DNA of 64,000 nucleotides from Piper betle (Eukaryota > Streptophyta > Magnoliopsida > Piperales > Piperaceae), in NCBI GenBank assembly GCA_033002965.1, contig JAURVB010013516.1:1-64000 (forward strand), read 5' to 3'. This document shows, piece by piece, positions 12,970 through 25,309 of the stretch. A program made the translations under genes and the position numbers. Each line of letters begins with the position of its first letter. Position 1 is the stretch's first letter. The notes beneath the pieces are model-generated. The model worked only from the letters and a program-made list of their open reading frames with translations, was not told the DNA's origin and did no database searches.

Positions 12970-14290
12970 TTCCTCTGTCGTTCCCACGGAGAATTTTTAA
13001 CCAAATTCAGAAACTTCAAATTAATGTCATCAATTCTACTCAAGCAAAAGAAAATAATATTTTAAATTTTTTTCTGAAATAATGAAACTAAGATAAGAAA
13101 TTTACCACTACAACTAATTTCATCCAGTTTGACTTCAATGGCTAAAAGCATAGGATTCACAACTTCACTTAATTACTTAATTCTATTTATCTGTCACCTC
13201 CACAAATTAATGTCATGAATATCGAGTGACTAACTTATTTGCAACACTATCAAGTATTTCCTACGAGTTTATCACTTTAATCTAGTTGTTATACTTTTAT
13301 GTAATTAAAATTAAAACAATACCATAAACCCAACCCTTATGAGGAAATCTTAGGCGAATAAGTGTCTCTGCCCTACTCACTGATCACCCTAAAGTGAACC
13401 AAGATTATTCTAAATATGACAAATTCAATTTGTTTATATCTAAATAAAATCAAACCTCTGGAAGAGTATATGGCCAAATTATTCATGCGATTAAATAAGA
13501 TAGAATAAACAATCCATTGACATCAATCAAATAGACGGAAGAAATAAATTTTATTAAGTACTGCAATTAAAATCTATTGGAATTCTAGACAAAGAATGTA
13601 CTCCATAAAAGATTTAAATAAACACCACGAATTCGATGATAATGTAGAAGACATCATAAAATCACAAAGAAATCGGGAAAGAGAAAAAGAAAAACTCTCA
13701 AGCAAAAAGTCCTTCTCACTTCAATACAAACTCCTTCATTGCTTCTCCACATTTTCGTCTTCTGATTGGGCCAACTTTGAGAATTATTTATACTCTCATA
13801 CAGAGAGAGAGGACCAACCAATGAAATTAGAGAAATAACTGAAAAGTCTCCGCCTGCGCGCTATGGTGCAGAATCCTGCGCTGGAGCTCGCTCACAAAAC
13901 ATGGAACCCAGAATGGGCGAGCTAGGGCGCACAATCCTGCGATCTTAAATATTTGTTCAAACACCGCAAGGGGGAGCTGGAGCTCGCCAGATCGCACCAG
14001 GGCTTGCCCACTACGACTTTTCTTCATTGTCACAATCTAGGGCGCTCGGATTCCGCGCTGGGCTCGCCCACTTCCTTCTGCTTCACAATTCCTCGACGAA
14101 TTCACCGTTCTTGAGCTCCGAACTGCACCCATGCTCTACCCTACGTAAGAAACAACTATTTAGCTCGAAAAAACACCATGATTCCTTTATTCTTAATAAA
14201 AACACCAACGTAATAATAAAACCTAAAATTCAACAATATATTACTTGAAAACTCAACAAAAATCACATTAAAATTAACTCTTCTACACGG
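12970..14290 (+). repeat. Athila/TRIM-type LTR-like region
   Basis: It starts near tcgttcccacggagaattt, a sequence typical of the edge of Athila LTRs (cgttcccacagggaa). It continues with AT-rich text, and then with an alternating gctcgc/cctgcgct block (13850-14070) often seen in such LTRs. An 80-codon open frame at 13596-13838 is not a recognisable protein. The boundaries are uncertain. A related, more degraded segment lies at about 35410-36430. Confidence 0.4.
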
Positions 14291-15289
14291 TTATCACTTG
14301 GCCGACTCCAACTCATAATTTTATTTAAATAAGTTTGATTTTATTTTATTTAAATTAGAATCCTTCTGCCATGACTTCTATTACTTAAAATTACTAATGT
14401 TAAAATTTCATAAAAATTATTTGGATATTGTTGTTTCTCTTGTTAGTTACAAGCTATATATTGAAGCAGTATGTCAGTTCTTTTCAAAGATCATTCGCAA
14501 TTTCATCAAGAGTGATAGAGTTGTCCTCAGCCCAGATGTGATATAAATTATGAATCTCACATGAAAATTTTTAATTGGTGTTACTTAATAAGTTCTCATA
14601 CAGAAGCTCTCTATAGCTAGTTCAGTTTTCTCAAAGGATAGTGAAAGCGTAAATATAATTAATTTGCGTACCTTGTTGCAACTGAATAAAATCAGTAGAA
14701 ATGACCTCATTGATTAAACTTGCATCTCAAATGGAGAAGAAATATAATTCATAGTTTAGATTCCAAAACACACAAAAAGCAACTTGCATATATTAGTGAG
14801 CATAAATTACAATAAAAGTGTCGTGCGGAAGCGAAGTAAGGTCTCACATCATTGATGAGTAAATATGTTATTGGTTTACTTAATTTTTAATTGAATTTAA
14901 ATGTGCAACCATTTAACCCATTTAGCCCATAATAGTCTTCTCAACAACAAAAAAATCACTAACATAATGTTATAGGAGCAAGAACCATGATTGATCACTT
15001 GCTCCCAACTAATTGGCATATCTTTTATAATAATAATAATAATAATAATAATAGGCAGAGTTATTAGTGGTTAAGAAAAGAATAGAAGAAATTAAAGGAG
15101 CAAAGCTAGGTATGTTTCAATATCACTATTTTTACTCACATAGTGAAGCACAAAAACCTATACTCAAAAATGAATTTTGTATGTGGCGCCTAGAGTTCAA
15201 AAACAGGATGAACTGCTTGAGCGATGAGAAATGAATCAAAAGTGGCTTTAGGTTAATTTCCTTTACCGCTCCAGAGGAAGCAAACAAGG
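14291..15289. other. Spacer, no gene recognised
   Basis: AT-rich with one microsatellite (15026-15053). A minus-strand stretch around 14470-14545 reads HIWAEDNSITLDEIANDL and then a stop; I do not recognise it. Confidence 0.4.
15026..15053. repeat. (TAA)n microsatellite
   Basis: About nine uninterrupted TAA/ATA units. Confidence 0.9.
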
Positions 15290-15490
15290 CTATACATAGT
15301 TAACAACATATATACAGTGCAAGCCATTTACAACCTTCTTTCCTTCATGAACAGGAGTAGAAAAGCATACAAACCCAGAACCGCGTGCCTTCGATTTTTT
15401 CTCAACATGCATGAGCGCTTTGGACGAATCAAACCCAATTAGCAGTTGAAGTATATATATAGGAGCACTTAGCCCGAGTAATCTTCTCAT
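15290..15490 (-). pseudogene. Short RRM-like fragment (poly(A)-binding protein-like)
   Basis: A 66-codon minus-strand frame contains KKSKARGSGFVCFSTP, which resembles the RNP-1 region of a poly(A)-binding protein RRM (KG-GFV-FSTPEEA). After FSTP the similarity is lost (VHEGKK) and a stop follows. There are no flanking RRM exons on either side. It could be a captured gene fragment or a chance match; the evidence is one motif of about 12 residues. Confidence 0.3.
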
Positions 15491-15869
15491 CTAACGTCTG
15501 CATCAACGCTCAATACCCATTCAGATTCTCTTCTTTTTCTTGCTCCATTCCCAGCCAATGACCAAGGAAATGACAGCCATTTTTTTTTACTTTTGCAAGG
15601 TTTGGGTTGTTTCAATAGTCGAATCTCTGGATCGGAAGAATTATGAATTTTATGATGCCGAACACCTTGTATCTTTCATAAAGTTAACACCTTTAGGGAA
15701 TCATTTTACACTTTATATAAACCATAGATGCTTTGTTATTTTTATCCTGTCGTTGAAGTATTCTTTTTTTATTAAAAAAAATTGTATGAAGTTATTACAA
15801 TTTTTATGTACTACTATATAGGGAATCTGTTAAAAATGGGTGGACGGTTACGAACACCTATTTCGCTTG
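15491..15869. other. Spacer, nothing recognised
   Basis: No gene or repeat ends seen. A 93-codon open frame here matches no family I know. Confidence 0.4.
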
Positions 15870-17124
15870 ATAGTGAACATAAGAGAAATGACTACCATCA
15901 TATATTAATTTTGATAACATGAAGATTTATATCCCTAATAAAAAAAATATACTTCACTTAAAAGAATTAAAAGACTTCGTACTCAATTTAGATATTTATG
16001 TTCCTAATAAAAAAACTATCATTAGCTTAAAAGAATTTTAACTTTATACTCAATTTAGATAATGCAACTCTTCTGAGAGAGACATAAAACTTGTTTTTAG
16101 GGGCAAATTGCAGAGAGTTCACCGACAGGTACTTGCAATAAATTTCATGTTACGATACTTGTAAAGAGATCATCCCCACATGCAAAGAGAATTCTGACAT
16201 TCGGGTATTTTGGAGATGCCACCATCGTTTGTATCTCTTGTGAGGTTGGTCGACGTCTTGTGTTATGTGTCGTTGAGGCGGAATCAGGAGGCAAGGATTG
16301 GTGGTCACTTGTAGATGGATGATGGATTTCTGATGGCGGGTCAAAACTCCCCCGGAAATACATGACCGAGGTAGCATCAAGGGCTTCTTTGGAAGTTAAA
16401 ATTTTGTATAACACTTTAGATCTTAATCATATGATCTACGGGCCCAAAATGAAAGTAGCTCAGAAATAGTTCAGGTTAAATTTTTGTGTATGTATGTAAG
16501 TGTGTACATATATATATTCTTTTTGGACCCTTCAATGACAGGAACGAGATCTAAATGTCATAAAAAATATAAAATTTTAAAAGAAAAAAATATAAACTTT
16601 TAAGGAAGCCCTTAATGTTGCTCTGTCAACCTTAGGCATGTCATCCCTGGAGAGTTATCACCCGCCAACCAAAATCTACCATCCTTAACTGGCAGACAAC
16701 CAATACTTGCCTCCTCGTTCCTCCTCAGCCACACAAGAGACGAGATGCCGACCAAAAGAGATACTAATGCTAGTGGTATCTTCATAAATTATAATACAAG
16801 TGCTCTCTTTGCATGTCGGCATCGATCTCTTTGCAAATGCCCCAACATGAACTTTATTGCAAGTGCCTGTCTGAGAGATCTCTAAGCGTTTTCTTCGCAT
16901 GTGGGCATCGATCTATTGCAAGTGCCTGTGTGGGAGATCTTTGCAATATCCCTGCAAAAACAAATTTTATGCGATCTCTTAAAAGAGTTGCCTCGTGTAG
17001 ATTGAGAACAAAGTCAATTAATTATTTTAAGTGAATGATATGTTTTTTTTAGGGACATAAAAATCATCATGACAGCAAAATTAAGGTATGGTGAGAGTCA
17101 TTTCTCCTATGTTCACTATATATA
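15870..17124. mobile_element. Non-autonomous element with long terminal inverted repeats
   Basis: The left end (from tagtgaacataagagaaatg at about 15870) and the reverse complement of the right end (tagtgaacataggagaaatg, ending about 17124) pair over roughly 100 bp with mismatches, including shared attaattttg, atgaagattt/atgatgattt and ttcacttaaaa motifs. The interior carries a duplicated block (16805-16870 and 16888-16945, both with cgcatg/tgcatg-t-ggcatcgatct and ttgcaagtgcctgt) and no transposase. The size and structure suggest a Mutator-like or foldback element. I could not find a target duplication. Confidence 0.6.
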
Positions 17125-17821
17125 AATCATGAGAGCATCTATGGTTTTTATTAGGAACATAAATCATCATGATATTTGTAACAACCGACAATGATGGTGA
17201 TGAGGGTCGAATCCAATGTCTAATGTTGAATCTTACATATATATTATTATGTCAAAATAATTTCATTCTAACACTTAATCTCAATTACTAAAAAGGGGGA
17301 TGGAGTACCTTAATACTACGCCGAAAATGTGTGAAGACGGAAGAAGGCTAGATTCTCACTCCATTATATAGACAATTATCATGTACTCCGTTTGAAATTG
17401 ATCATGCATATTTATTTAACCATGTCCATTCAACAGCCAACATAGGATTTATGAACATTTATATATTCACCAGATCAACATCGATATTCAATTTTAAAAC
17501 ACTCAATATTTATTTAGTCATGTATATTTAATGAATCGACATCTAACACTAAATAACTAGTCATGGAATCCAAAGTGTCATTATTGATCAATTTAGAGAG
17601 AGAAATAAAATCAATATAGCTTGATAGATAAGTTCTTAGAATAGGTTCAAAGGTATCCGTGTACATATTTTATATTTTATTTATGTGGAGCTAATATTTG
17701 CAGAATTTGTTTTAAATGACTAGTTCATATGAAGTCTTGAATAGAATTACCAATTGTGTTCATAGTTTTAGGGCAAAAGTCTTCATTGTTTACGTGAAAA
17801 GTGACTTGGTTAAAGAAACCA
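17125..17821. other. Spacer, nothing recognised
   Basis: AT-rich. A second ttattaggaacataaatcatcatgatat near 17150 resembles the inner arm of the adjacent inverted-repeat element, so part may be an extension of it. Confidence 0.4.
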
Positions 17822-18172
17822 CAATGGCCACCCATGAGTGCTCCACTAAAACTTCAGATCTGTAACTCTAATAGGCATCCCATACAAAGAAACCACAAAA
17901 TTGGGTTAAATACTCCTCAAAAATTGTCTAAAGACGTGACTTGGTTCGGGTCCGCGCCACCTAGCACTAGGGCACGCTGAAACCCGGTGCTCGAGCGCCA
18001 GGTTGGGACATGCTGCCCACGAAGTGGTTGGGTGCCTAGGCGCCCTAATGGTGGCGGCCTGGGCATCCACCTACTTTCTCGCTCGGTTCCTTCTCGTTTG
18101 CCCTCACTTGCTATCTTCCGCGCCGCCTCCTACTAGGTTTTCCATCAATGCAAAAGAGGAGGGAACCTAACA
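17822..18172 (-). repeat. 3' LTR of the Tork-type copia element (truncated)
   Basis: It shares acttcagatctgtaac, aataggcatcccata, ttgggttaaatac and the ggttttccatc...gaggagggaacc end with 22665-22980. Similarity starts abruptly at aatggccaccc (about 17824), so roughly 370 bp of the outer LTR is missing relative to the 718-bp 5' copy. The many substitutions and indels between the copies indicate an old insertion. Confidence 0.8.
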
Positions 18173-21100
18173 AACCTCTTATTCTTGAGTCCGTGCAGCA
18201 CTCCTACTTGGCATGGGAAGTTCCCTCAATGCCTGCTTCAGTCCTACAATAAACATATTTTTCCTTTGTCACAACTTTGGTCATTATATCTACAACATTC
18301 CTAAAAGTATGAATTTTGGTTAGTTCAAGAGAGTTATTTTCTAACACATTTCTCGCCCAGTGATACCTCACATCAATATATTTGCTTCTTGAATGAAAAT
18401 TTGTATTCTTACTCAAATGAATTACACTCTGGTTATCATAGTGAACTATGTACTTTTCCTATCTAAAACTAATTTCATTCAAAAATTTATTCATTCATAG
18501 TATCTCCTTGCAAGCTTCAGTAGTAGCAATAAACTCAACCTAAGTTGTGGATAATACAATACATTTTTGTAACCTACACTGCCAAGACATAGCCCCACAC
18601 AAGCAAAAGTAACAACAAACTTAGAAGTTGACCTTCTTGTATCCTCCAAATCGCGTGTCATATCTGGTTCTGTATAGCCAACTAACAAAGGTTTTTCACT
18701 TCCAAAACATAAGCCTAGTTTGGATGTATCTCTCACTTGCGCCATTCTCCAATTAACTGCTTACAAGTGCTTATTGCTAGGATTTGCTAAATGCCTGGTA
18801 ACCACCCCAACTGCATATGTTATATCAGGCCTTGTGCAAACCATAGCATACATCAAACTACCAACAACAAAAGCATGGAAAACATTTTTCATTTCCTCCA
18901 TCTCTGTCTCACTTAAGTCATCCTTCCTCAATTTAAAGTGACTTCCTAAATGGGACTCAACCGGCTTTGAATCCTCCATGTTAAATTTCTAAAGTACCTT
19001 CTCTATGTACTTCTCTTATGACACCTAAAGCTTCCTAATTCCCCTGTCACGTTGAATAGACATTCCCAAGATTTATTTGGTTCGTCCCAAATCCTTTATA
19101 ACTAAGGATTTATTTAAGATTTTCTTCAAGTTTTTGATCTTGGCTTCATCATGTCCTACAATCAATATGCCATCCACATAAAAAACAGAATAATAAGTCA
19201 TCATCACCAAACCTCTTATCAACACACAATGATCAAACTCAGACGTTTTGTACCCATTGCACTCCATAAAAGAGTCAAATTTATTGTTTCACTATCTAGG
19301 AACATGTTTCAAACCGTACAAACTTCTTTTCAGTTTACACACTATATGTTCTTTCCTCTAGTTGACTTCAAATCCCTCTAGTTGACTTCAAATCCCTCTA
19401 GTTGCTCCATGTATATGGCCTCCTCAAGATCACCATGAAGAAAGGTTGTCTTCGCATTTAAGTGTTCAACCTCTAAGTCCACACTTGCAACTAAAGCTAG
19501 AACAATTCTAATAAAAGATATTTTAACCAGTGGAGAAATTTTTTTGTCAAAATTAATACCTTTTTTTTTGTCCAAAGTCTTTCACTACTAACTTTGCCTT
19601 GTACCTTCATTGTATGATGTTCTCTATGTGCTTGGTCTTCTAGACCCACTTATTCTTCAAAATACTCTTCCCTTAGGAAGATTTACCAACTCATAAGTGT
19701 GGTTATCATGTAGGGAATTCATCTCATTCTGCATATCTCTCTTCTAGCTTTCCTTCTCCACATCAGCCTTGACCTCAATGAAATTTTCTAGTTCTCTGCA
19801 TTCAGTCATCTTCACATATTTTGATGATGGGTACCTTGTTGATAGAATTGGTTCACGAGCCAACCTCCCTACGTTGGTCGGCTCCCCTTGGTCAAAATTC
19901 ATCTGTTCCTGTTCAACATCATCAATAAGATCATTAGTGTTATCATCAGCCATCTTATCCTCACCCTCACCATCACGAGGTGGAGGAATAAGTGTATCAT
20001 CCTAGGCCTCCTCTTCACCTTGAACTGAGGTAGATGGTTTTGTTGCTTCTTCAAAGCTTTTCTCAAATTGTTCTTGAAGAACTTCTTTTTCCCAAAGTCC
20101 TCAACTGTTTAATCTTTCATGAAAATCATATCTCTTTTCTGAATTAATTTTCAATTCTCAAGATCCCAAAGTCTGTACCCAAACTTATCATCACCATATC
20201 CCAAAAATATCAACTCCACAACTCTAGAATCAAGCTTGGCCTTTCGCTCCTTCCATACATATGCAAAAGCTTTACAACCGAATACTCTCAAATGAGATTA
20301 ATTTACATTTGTCACTCCAAACTCATACTATAGTCTAATGCATCTATGGAAGACCTATTGATCGAATAACAAGTTGTGCACAATGCCTCACCCCAAAAGC
20401 TCTTATATAACTTTACTGAAGACAATATACTCCTAACTCTCTCAGTCAGTGTCGTGTTCATTTTCTCAGCCACTCCATTGTGTTGGGGAGTATGAGGAAC
20501 CATTTTTTCATGCCTAATACTATGTTTGGTATAATATTTATCAAAATTGATAGAACAATACTCACTACCATCATCACTTGTAAGTCATTTAAGCGGTTTA
20601 CCGGTTTTCTTTTTAACCAAAGCATAAAAATTTTTAAAGATGTCAAACACATCACTTTTATTTTTTATAGTATAAGCCTACATTTTCCTAACAGGACCAT
20701 CAATAAAAGTGGCATAATCACTAGAACCACCAAATAATTTTACCTCTATCGGCCCACATACATCTATATACACCAACTCAAGAATTTTTGATTTCCTTGT
20801 ACTCAATCTAGGAAAAGAAGTTTTATGTTGTTTGCCCACTAAATAATGTTCATAAGGGCTGATTACAGTGCCCTTGACCTTAGGAAGGAGATTTTTCTTC
20901 TTTAAAGTTTAGCCCATTTTCACTCATGTGCCCTAATTGACGGTGCCACAAATCTACAATGAATCTAATGAGGAAACATTAACTTCCCATCAAACTAGGC
21001 TTATCCCTATTTTATACAAACTACAACACTTCTTCCCCTTAGCAATAACAAGAGAGTTTCTCATAAGCTTCCACATTCCTTTTGCAAAGTGCGATGTATA

Positions 21101-22262
21101 ACCATCATCGTAAAGTACCATGCAGACAACGAGTTCATCCTCAAGTCTAGAATGTATCTGATATTTTTAAACTTCAACTTGTAATCAATATTAGTTACCA
21201 CATGCACATCTCCTTGCCTTATAATTTTAAAATTACCACTGTTTTTCATCTTCACCACACCGAAGTCTAAAGCCTCGTAGGTAGTAAATAAATCTCAGAT
21301 TGGAGTTGTATGAAAAGATGCACCCAAGTCAATCACCTAACTAGCATCAAAATCAGTAGTCAAACAATCTTTCCCATAGTAAAAAAACTATCGCTAATTC
21401 ATCATGTACCACATTGGCATCCTGATTATCTTGAACCTTGTTGTCATTCTCTTTTTGAGCCTTCTCAGTTTTCAGTAGTCCTTTTTTATATGACCAATCT
21501 TGTTATAGTAATAGCACTTCAAGCCTTTCCTAGGCTTGGATCTGCCCCTATTCTTGTTTCTTTTGTTTGTGATATTATTTCTTGATTTGCCTCTATCTTC
21601 TTTTGACACCAATGTCTGTCATCCTAAAGTTGGAGCAAATGTTTCCAGTGATTTTTCCTCAACTCCTTTGACAAAAGTGAGTCCATGCCTTATTTTGTGA
21701 CATGACTCAAGCTCATGATGAGATTACCTCATGAGTTCGACACTGAACAAAGAAGTATGGTTGCTTGTTCCTCCTCATTAACATCCATTCTGGTTCCCAA
21801 CAATTCAGACACCAAAGAGATGAAGACATTAAGGTGATCATGAACTGACATCTTATTCTTCATCTTCAGATTATACAACTATCGCCTCAAGTATATCTTG
21901 TTGACTAGAGATTTGTTGTCATACACCCTATTGAGACTATCACACAACTCCTTATAGTATCCACAGTTTGCGCATTAAATAGTACCTTGTCATCCAAGGC
22001 CAAGAGAATGTTTGCCTTAGCAATCTCATCTTTCTCTGTGAACTATGCATCTGCATCGCTGGTTTAATACACATTCCTTTGAAGGCAACAACATCACCCA
22101 TCCTTTACTAATATGGTTTGAATCTCCACCTTCCACTTAGCAAAGCCTTTTCCATTAAATTTGAGAATTTTAAACTTTGTGCTCTAAGACAAGTTCTACA
22201 ACCAACATAGATCAACAAAAATCAAACTTCTAAATTTAGGTAGCAAGGTTCTAATACCACTT

Positions 22263-22980
22263 TGGGATTTAACACACTAAATCCCTATTCTAAAATGATA
22301 TTGGAGCAATAACCAACAAGCAATAATCACAAATAAACCATAATCACAAACCAAAAACTAATATGGATACCATATTTTACGTGGAAAACCCCCAAATCGG
22401 GGGAAAAAACTATGGCGCAGACGACCTAGTAGATTATAATCCAAAATTCAATCATAACAATCCCTTAAGAGAACAAACTTCCACAATAACATATCAAACA
22501 CCACCAACAAATTTGGCACAAATTACAGAATGAATAAGCGATATAGATTTCATTGGTTAAGAACTCGAACAAGCAGGGATCAACGATCCACAAAATCCCA
22601 ATCAAACTTCATCTTTCTTCAACCACAAGCTCTTCCTCTTCAATGGCCACCCAAAGTGCTTCGCCGTTCTCTAAAACTTCAGATCTGTAACCTTAATAGG
22701 CATCCCATATTATGAAACCATGAAATTGGGTTAAATACCCTTCAAAAATCGTCCAAAGACATATCCTTGGTTCCAGTCCGTGCCACCCGATGCTCAGGGG
22801 CTCTGAAACTCAGTGCCCACCAAGTGGGGGGCACCTAGGCTCCCAAACACTTGGGTGCCTAGGCTCCCAATTGGTGGGCGACCACCTACTTTCTCCCCCA
22901 ATTCCTTCTTCCCGCTTGCCGTCTTCCTTGTTGCCTCCTGCTAGGTTTTCCATCTGTGCGAAAGAGGAGGGAACCCAACA
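22263..22980 (-). repeat. 5' LTR of the Tork-type copia element
   Basis: 718 bp with TG...CA termini, directly next to the primer-binding site. It contains a small duplicated motif, tgggtgcctaggctcccaa, near 22850. Confidence 0.8.
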
Positions 22981-24381
22981 TCTTTTATATCCTTTTTTCT
23001 TTGCATTTTTTCCTTTGAAATAGTTAGGTTTGATAATACGTGTTTGTTGTTGCACGTGTGTTTTTATCTTGATATGGCACTATGTGATTTGATATATACC
23101 GGGGAAGATATCTTTACATGTGTGACATATATTATAAATAAATTTTACTCTCATTAAATAATGAGATAATTTAATTGAATGAGAAGATAAAATCTAATGA
23201 TTTTTTTTTGTAGTTTGACTAGTTAAATCTCCTATTTTTAATCAAAGGCCAATATTGAGTTAAGAGTTGACATGAAATCTAAGTTGTTTTGCATTGTTGT
23301 AGAAATATATTATCTATCTACTTATTTTTTATATATTATATCAGGATAGTTTTTTTCGCTCTCGTCACATTTTAGCCTCTTCCTCTCACGTGGTTAATTC
23401 TAGCCAAGAATTCTCTTTTAAAGATAACTTAAATATAAAAATAATGCTAATGACAATAAGATAAATTCAAGGTTTTTTAACCGATGAATCTTTTTTCTTA
23501 CTTTGGAGTCATTCCTCTCTTCACCTTCCATGCCACACTTTTTCAATTCCCCTCCCACGTTAATATATAGTTTTCTTCACTACTCAATTTTCGTATTTCT
23601 GCATTGAGGTTATTTTTTTCTTTGTAGTGTACTTTTTAATATCGCACGTATGTATTTTTCTTTCAACCATCTAATGCTAACACATGTATATATTTGAAGG
23701 CTCGACCAAAGTAAAGTAATAAATTCCGATCACAGTCTTTTTCAGCATGGACCCGTACTAAAGCGGAGATCCCATGGACCAAGGCTCGAGAATTGAGTCG
23801 GAGAAATAGCTTTTGGCCAACCAAGAATTGGATCAACTAAGGGCATCCACAAAGAGACCAAGAAGGAAATCATGGGTCCTTTGAATATTAAACATGATGA
23901 AGATCATGATCATGGCGAGGCCAACAGGGACATGGTCCAAAACAGCCTTTTATTCCACCCTTTGTACATGGAAAATCTTTTCCATTGAAAGCAATAGCAA
24001 TTTGATTTTTTTAAATATATTTGGCAGAGAATTCATGGTAGGTTTTCCTAAGCTGAATTCTTTTTAATTTCTAATAATAACATCCCTGCTCTCTTCAAGT
24101 CATATATTCGAGGTCCCGAGGAAAAAATCAATTACAATTACCGCTTCCATATTTTTACTTTGACAAATTAAACAATAACAATAACTAAATATTTATCTAA
24201 GGATACATGAGAAGTGAAAAAAGCCAAACGTAATTCTTAGTTTTATACTTTATTTTAATTTAGTTTTCATTTATTTTAATTGTTTTTTAGTTTTAATTTT
24301 CTATGCCTTGAAGTGCCTTTAAATTTTAATATTTAATTACATAATAAATTTATTATTTTAAAAGTTAACTAGTTATCTACT

Positions 24382-24383
<2 letters not shown>
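22981..24383. other. AT-rich spacer with one inverted copy of the 24.4-25.1 kb repeat
   Basis: About 23215-23260 (ttaaatctcctatttttaatc and flanking bases) is the reverse complement of a motif in the tandem repeat at 24432-25140. The rest, including a weakly gag-like stretch at 23740-23960, is not assignable. Confidence 0.45.

Positions 24384-24432
<49 letters not shown>
24384..24432. repeat. (AT)n microsatellite
   Basis: About 24 near-perfect TA units. Confidence 0.95.
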
Positions 24433-25140
24433 AAGGAACTTAATATTAACTCAGATTAAAAATAGGAGAATTAGCCAATTAAAATACAAGAAAATTCTAA
24501 AAAATATAATAAAAATACCTTATAAATAGGGTTATGGGTTCAAATCTTGCAAACCTTAATTTTTTTTAAAAATATAATAAAAATATCTTTCACATTAGAT
24601 AATTATGGGTTTAAACACAGTTAACCTCAACTTTTAACTTATTATTAATAAGAGTCTATCTAATTATTTTGAAAAAATATACAATAAAAAAATCAAATAA
24701 TTATAATTTATTTTTTCATTCAAATATGATATATCTTTAAAGACAATCACATTCGATATCTAAGATATAAATTAGTACAAATTGTCTCATTATTCAATGG
24801 GAATTAATATATAAAAATAAAATTTATCTCGTATAGGTTGTGCATGGGTCATGGTGCAACATCTTGCCTATAATTAATAAAAGAGGAATTCAATACTAAC
24901 CTCTGATTAAAAATAGGAGATTTAACTAATCAAAATTCAACAAATATAAAAATACAATAAATCTAATCTTTATAGTTTTTGTTCACACAATTAAGATATA
25001 ACTTTAAAGTCGATCAAAATCTTTATTTAAGATATTAAATCATTAAAGTCTATCCTATTATTTAACGATAGATTATCTGTAAAATTAAAATTTAACTATA
25101 ATATAAATTGTGCATGGCGTGACATCTTGTCTCTCATGTA
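24432..25140. repeat. Two diverged direct copies of an AT-rich repeat
   Basis: Copy 1 (about 24432-24880) and copy 2 (about 24881-25140) share a start (aggaa-tt-aatactaac, ttaaaaataggaga), a middle (taactaatcaaaat / tagccaattaaaat) and an end (gtgcatgg...aacatcttg). Copy 2 is shorter by internal deletion. An inverted partial copy sits at about 23215-23260. It behaves like a dispersed non-coding repeat family. Confidence 0.55.
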
Positions 25141-25309
25141 TTTAACATGGTTGCAAAAATCGGAATCAGAATCAGAATCGGTTTTCGAAGGAGTCACTGA
25201 ATCGAATCGAATAGTCTAAATCGGTCAAGAATCGGTTCAGTTGAATCGGTCTAAATCAGTCATATATAATAATTTGACAACTCATAACATAAATATATAA
25301 AAGTTAGGT

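Larger units (their letters stand above)
17822..22980 (-). mobile_element. Ty1-copia element (Tork-type), degenerate, with both LTRs
   Basis: Minus-strand element. The 5' LTR is 22263-22980 (TGTTGGGTTCCC ... ATCCCA). A primer-binding site, TGGTATTAGAACC, lies at 22247-22259 and is close to the initiator-Met tRNA type. Gag is around 21480-22200, GAG-pre-integrase at 21061-21258, integrase at 20312-20655 (TPQHNGVAEKMN), a linker at 19744-19953, RT at 18761-19575 (VEHLNAKTTFLHGDLEE; VVGSLMYAMVCTRPDITYAV) and RNase H at 18204-18745 (FHSRSKYIDVRYHW). The 3' LTR (17822-18172) is truncated at its outer end. Frameshifts and stops run throughout. Tork assignment is inferred from RT wording. Confidence 0.9.
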
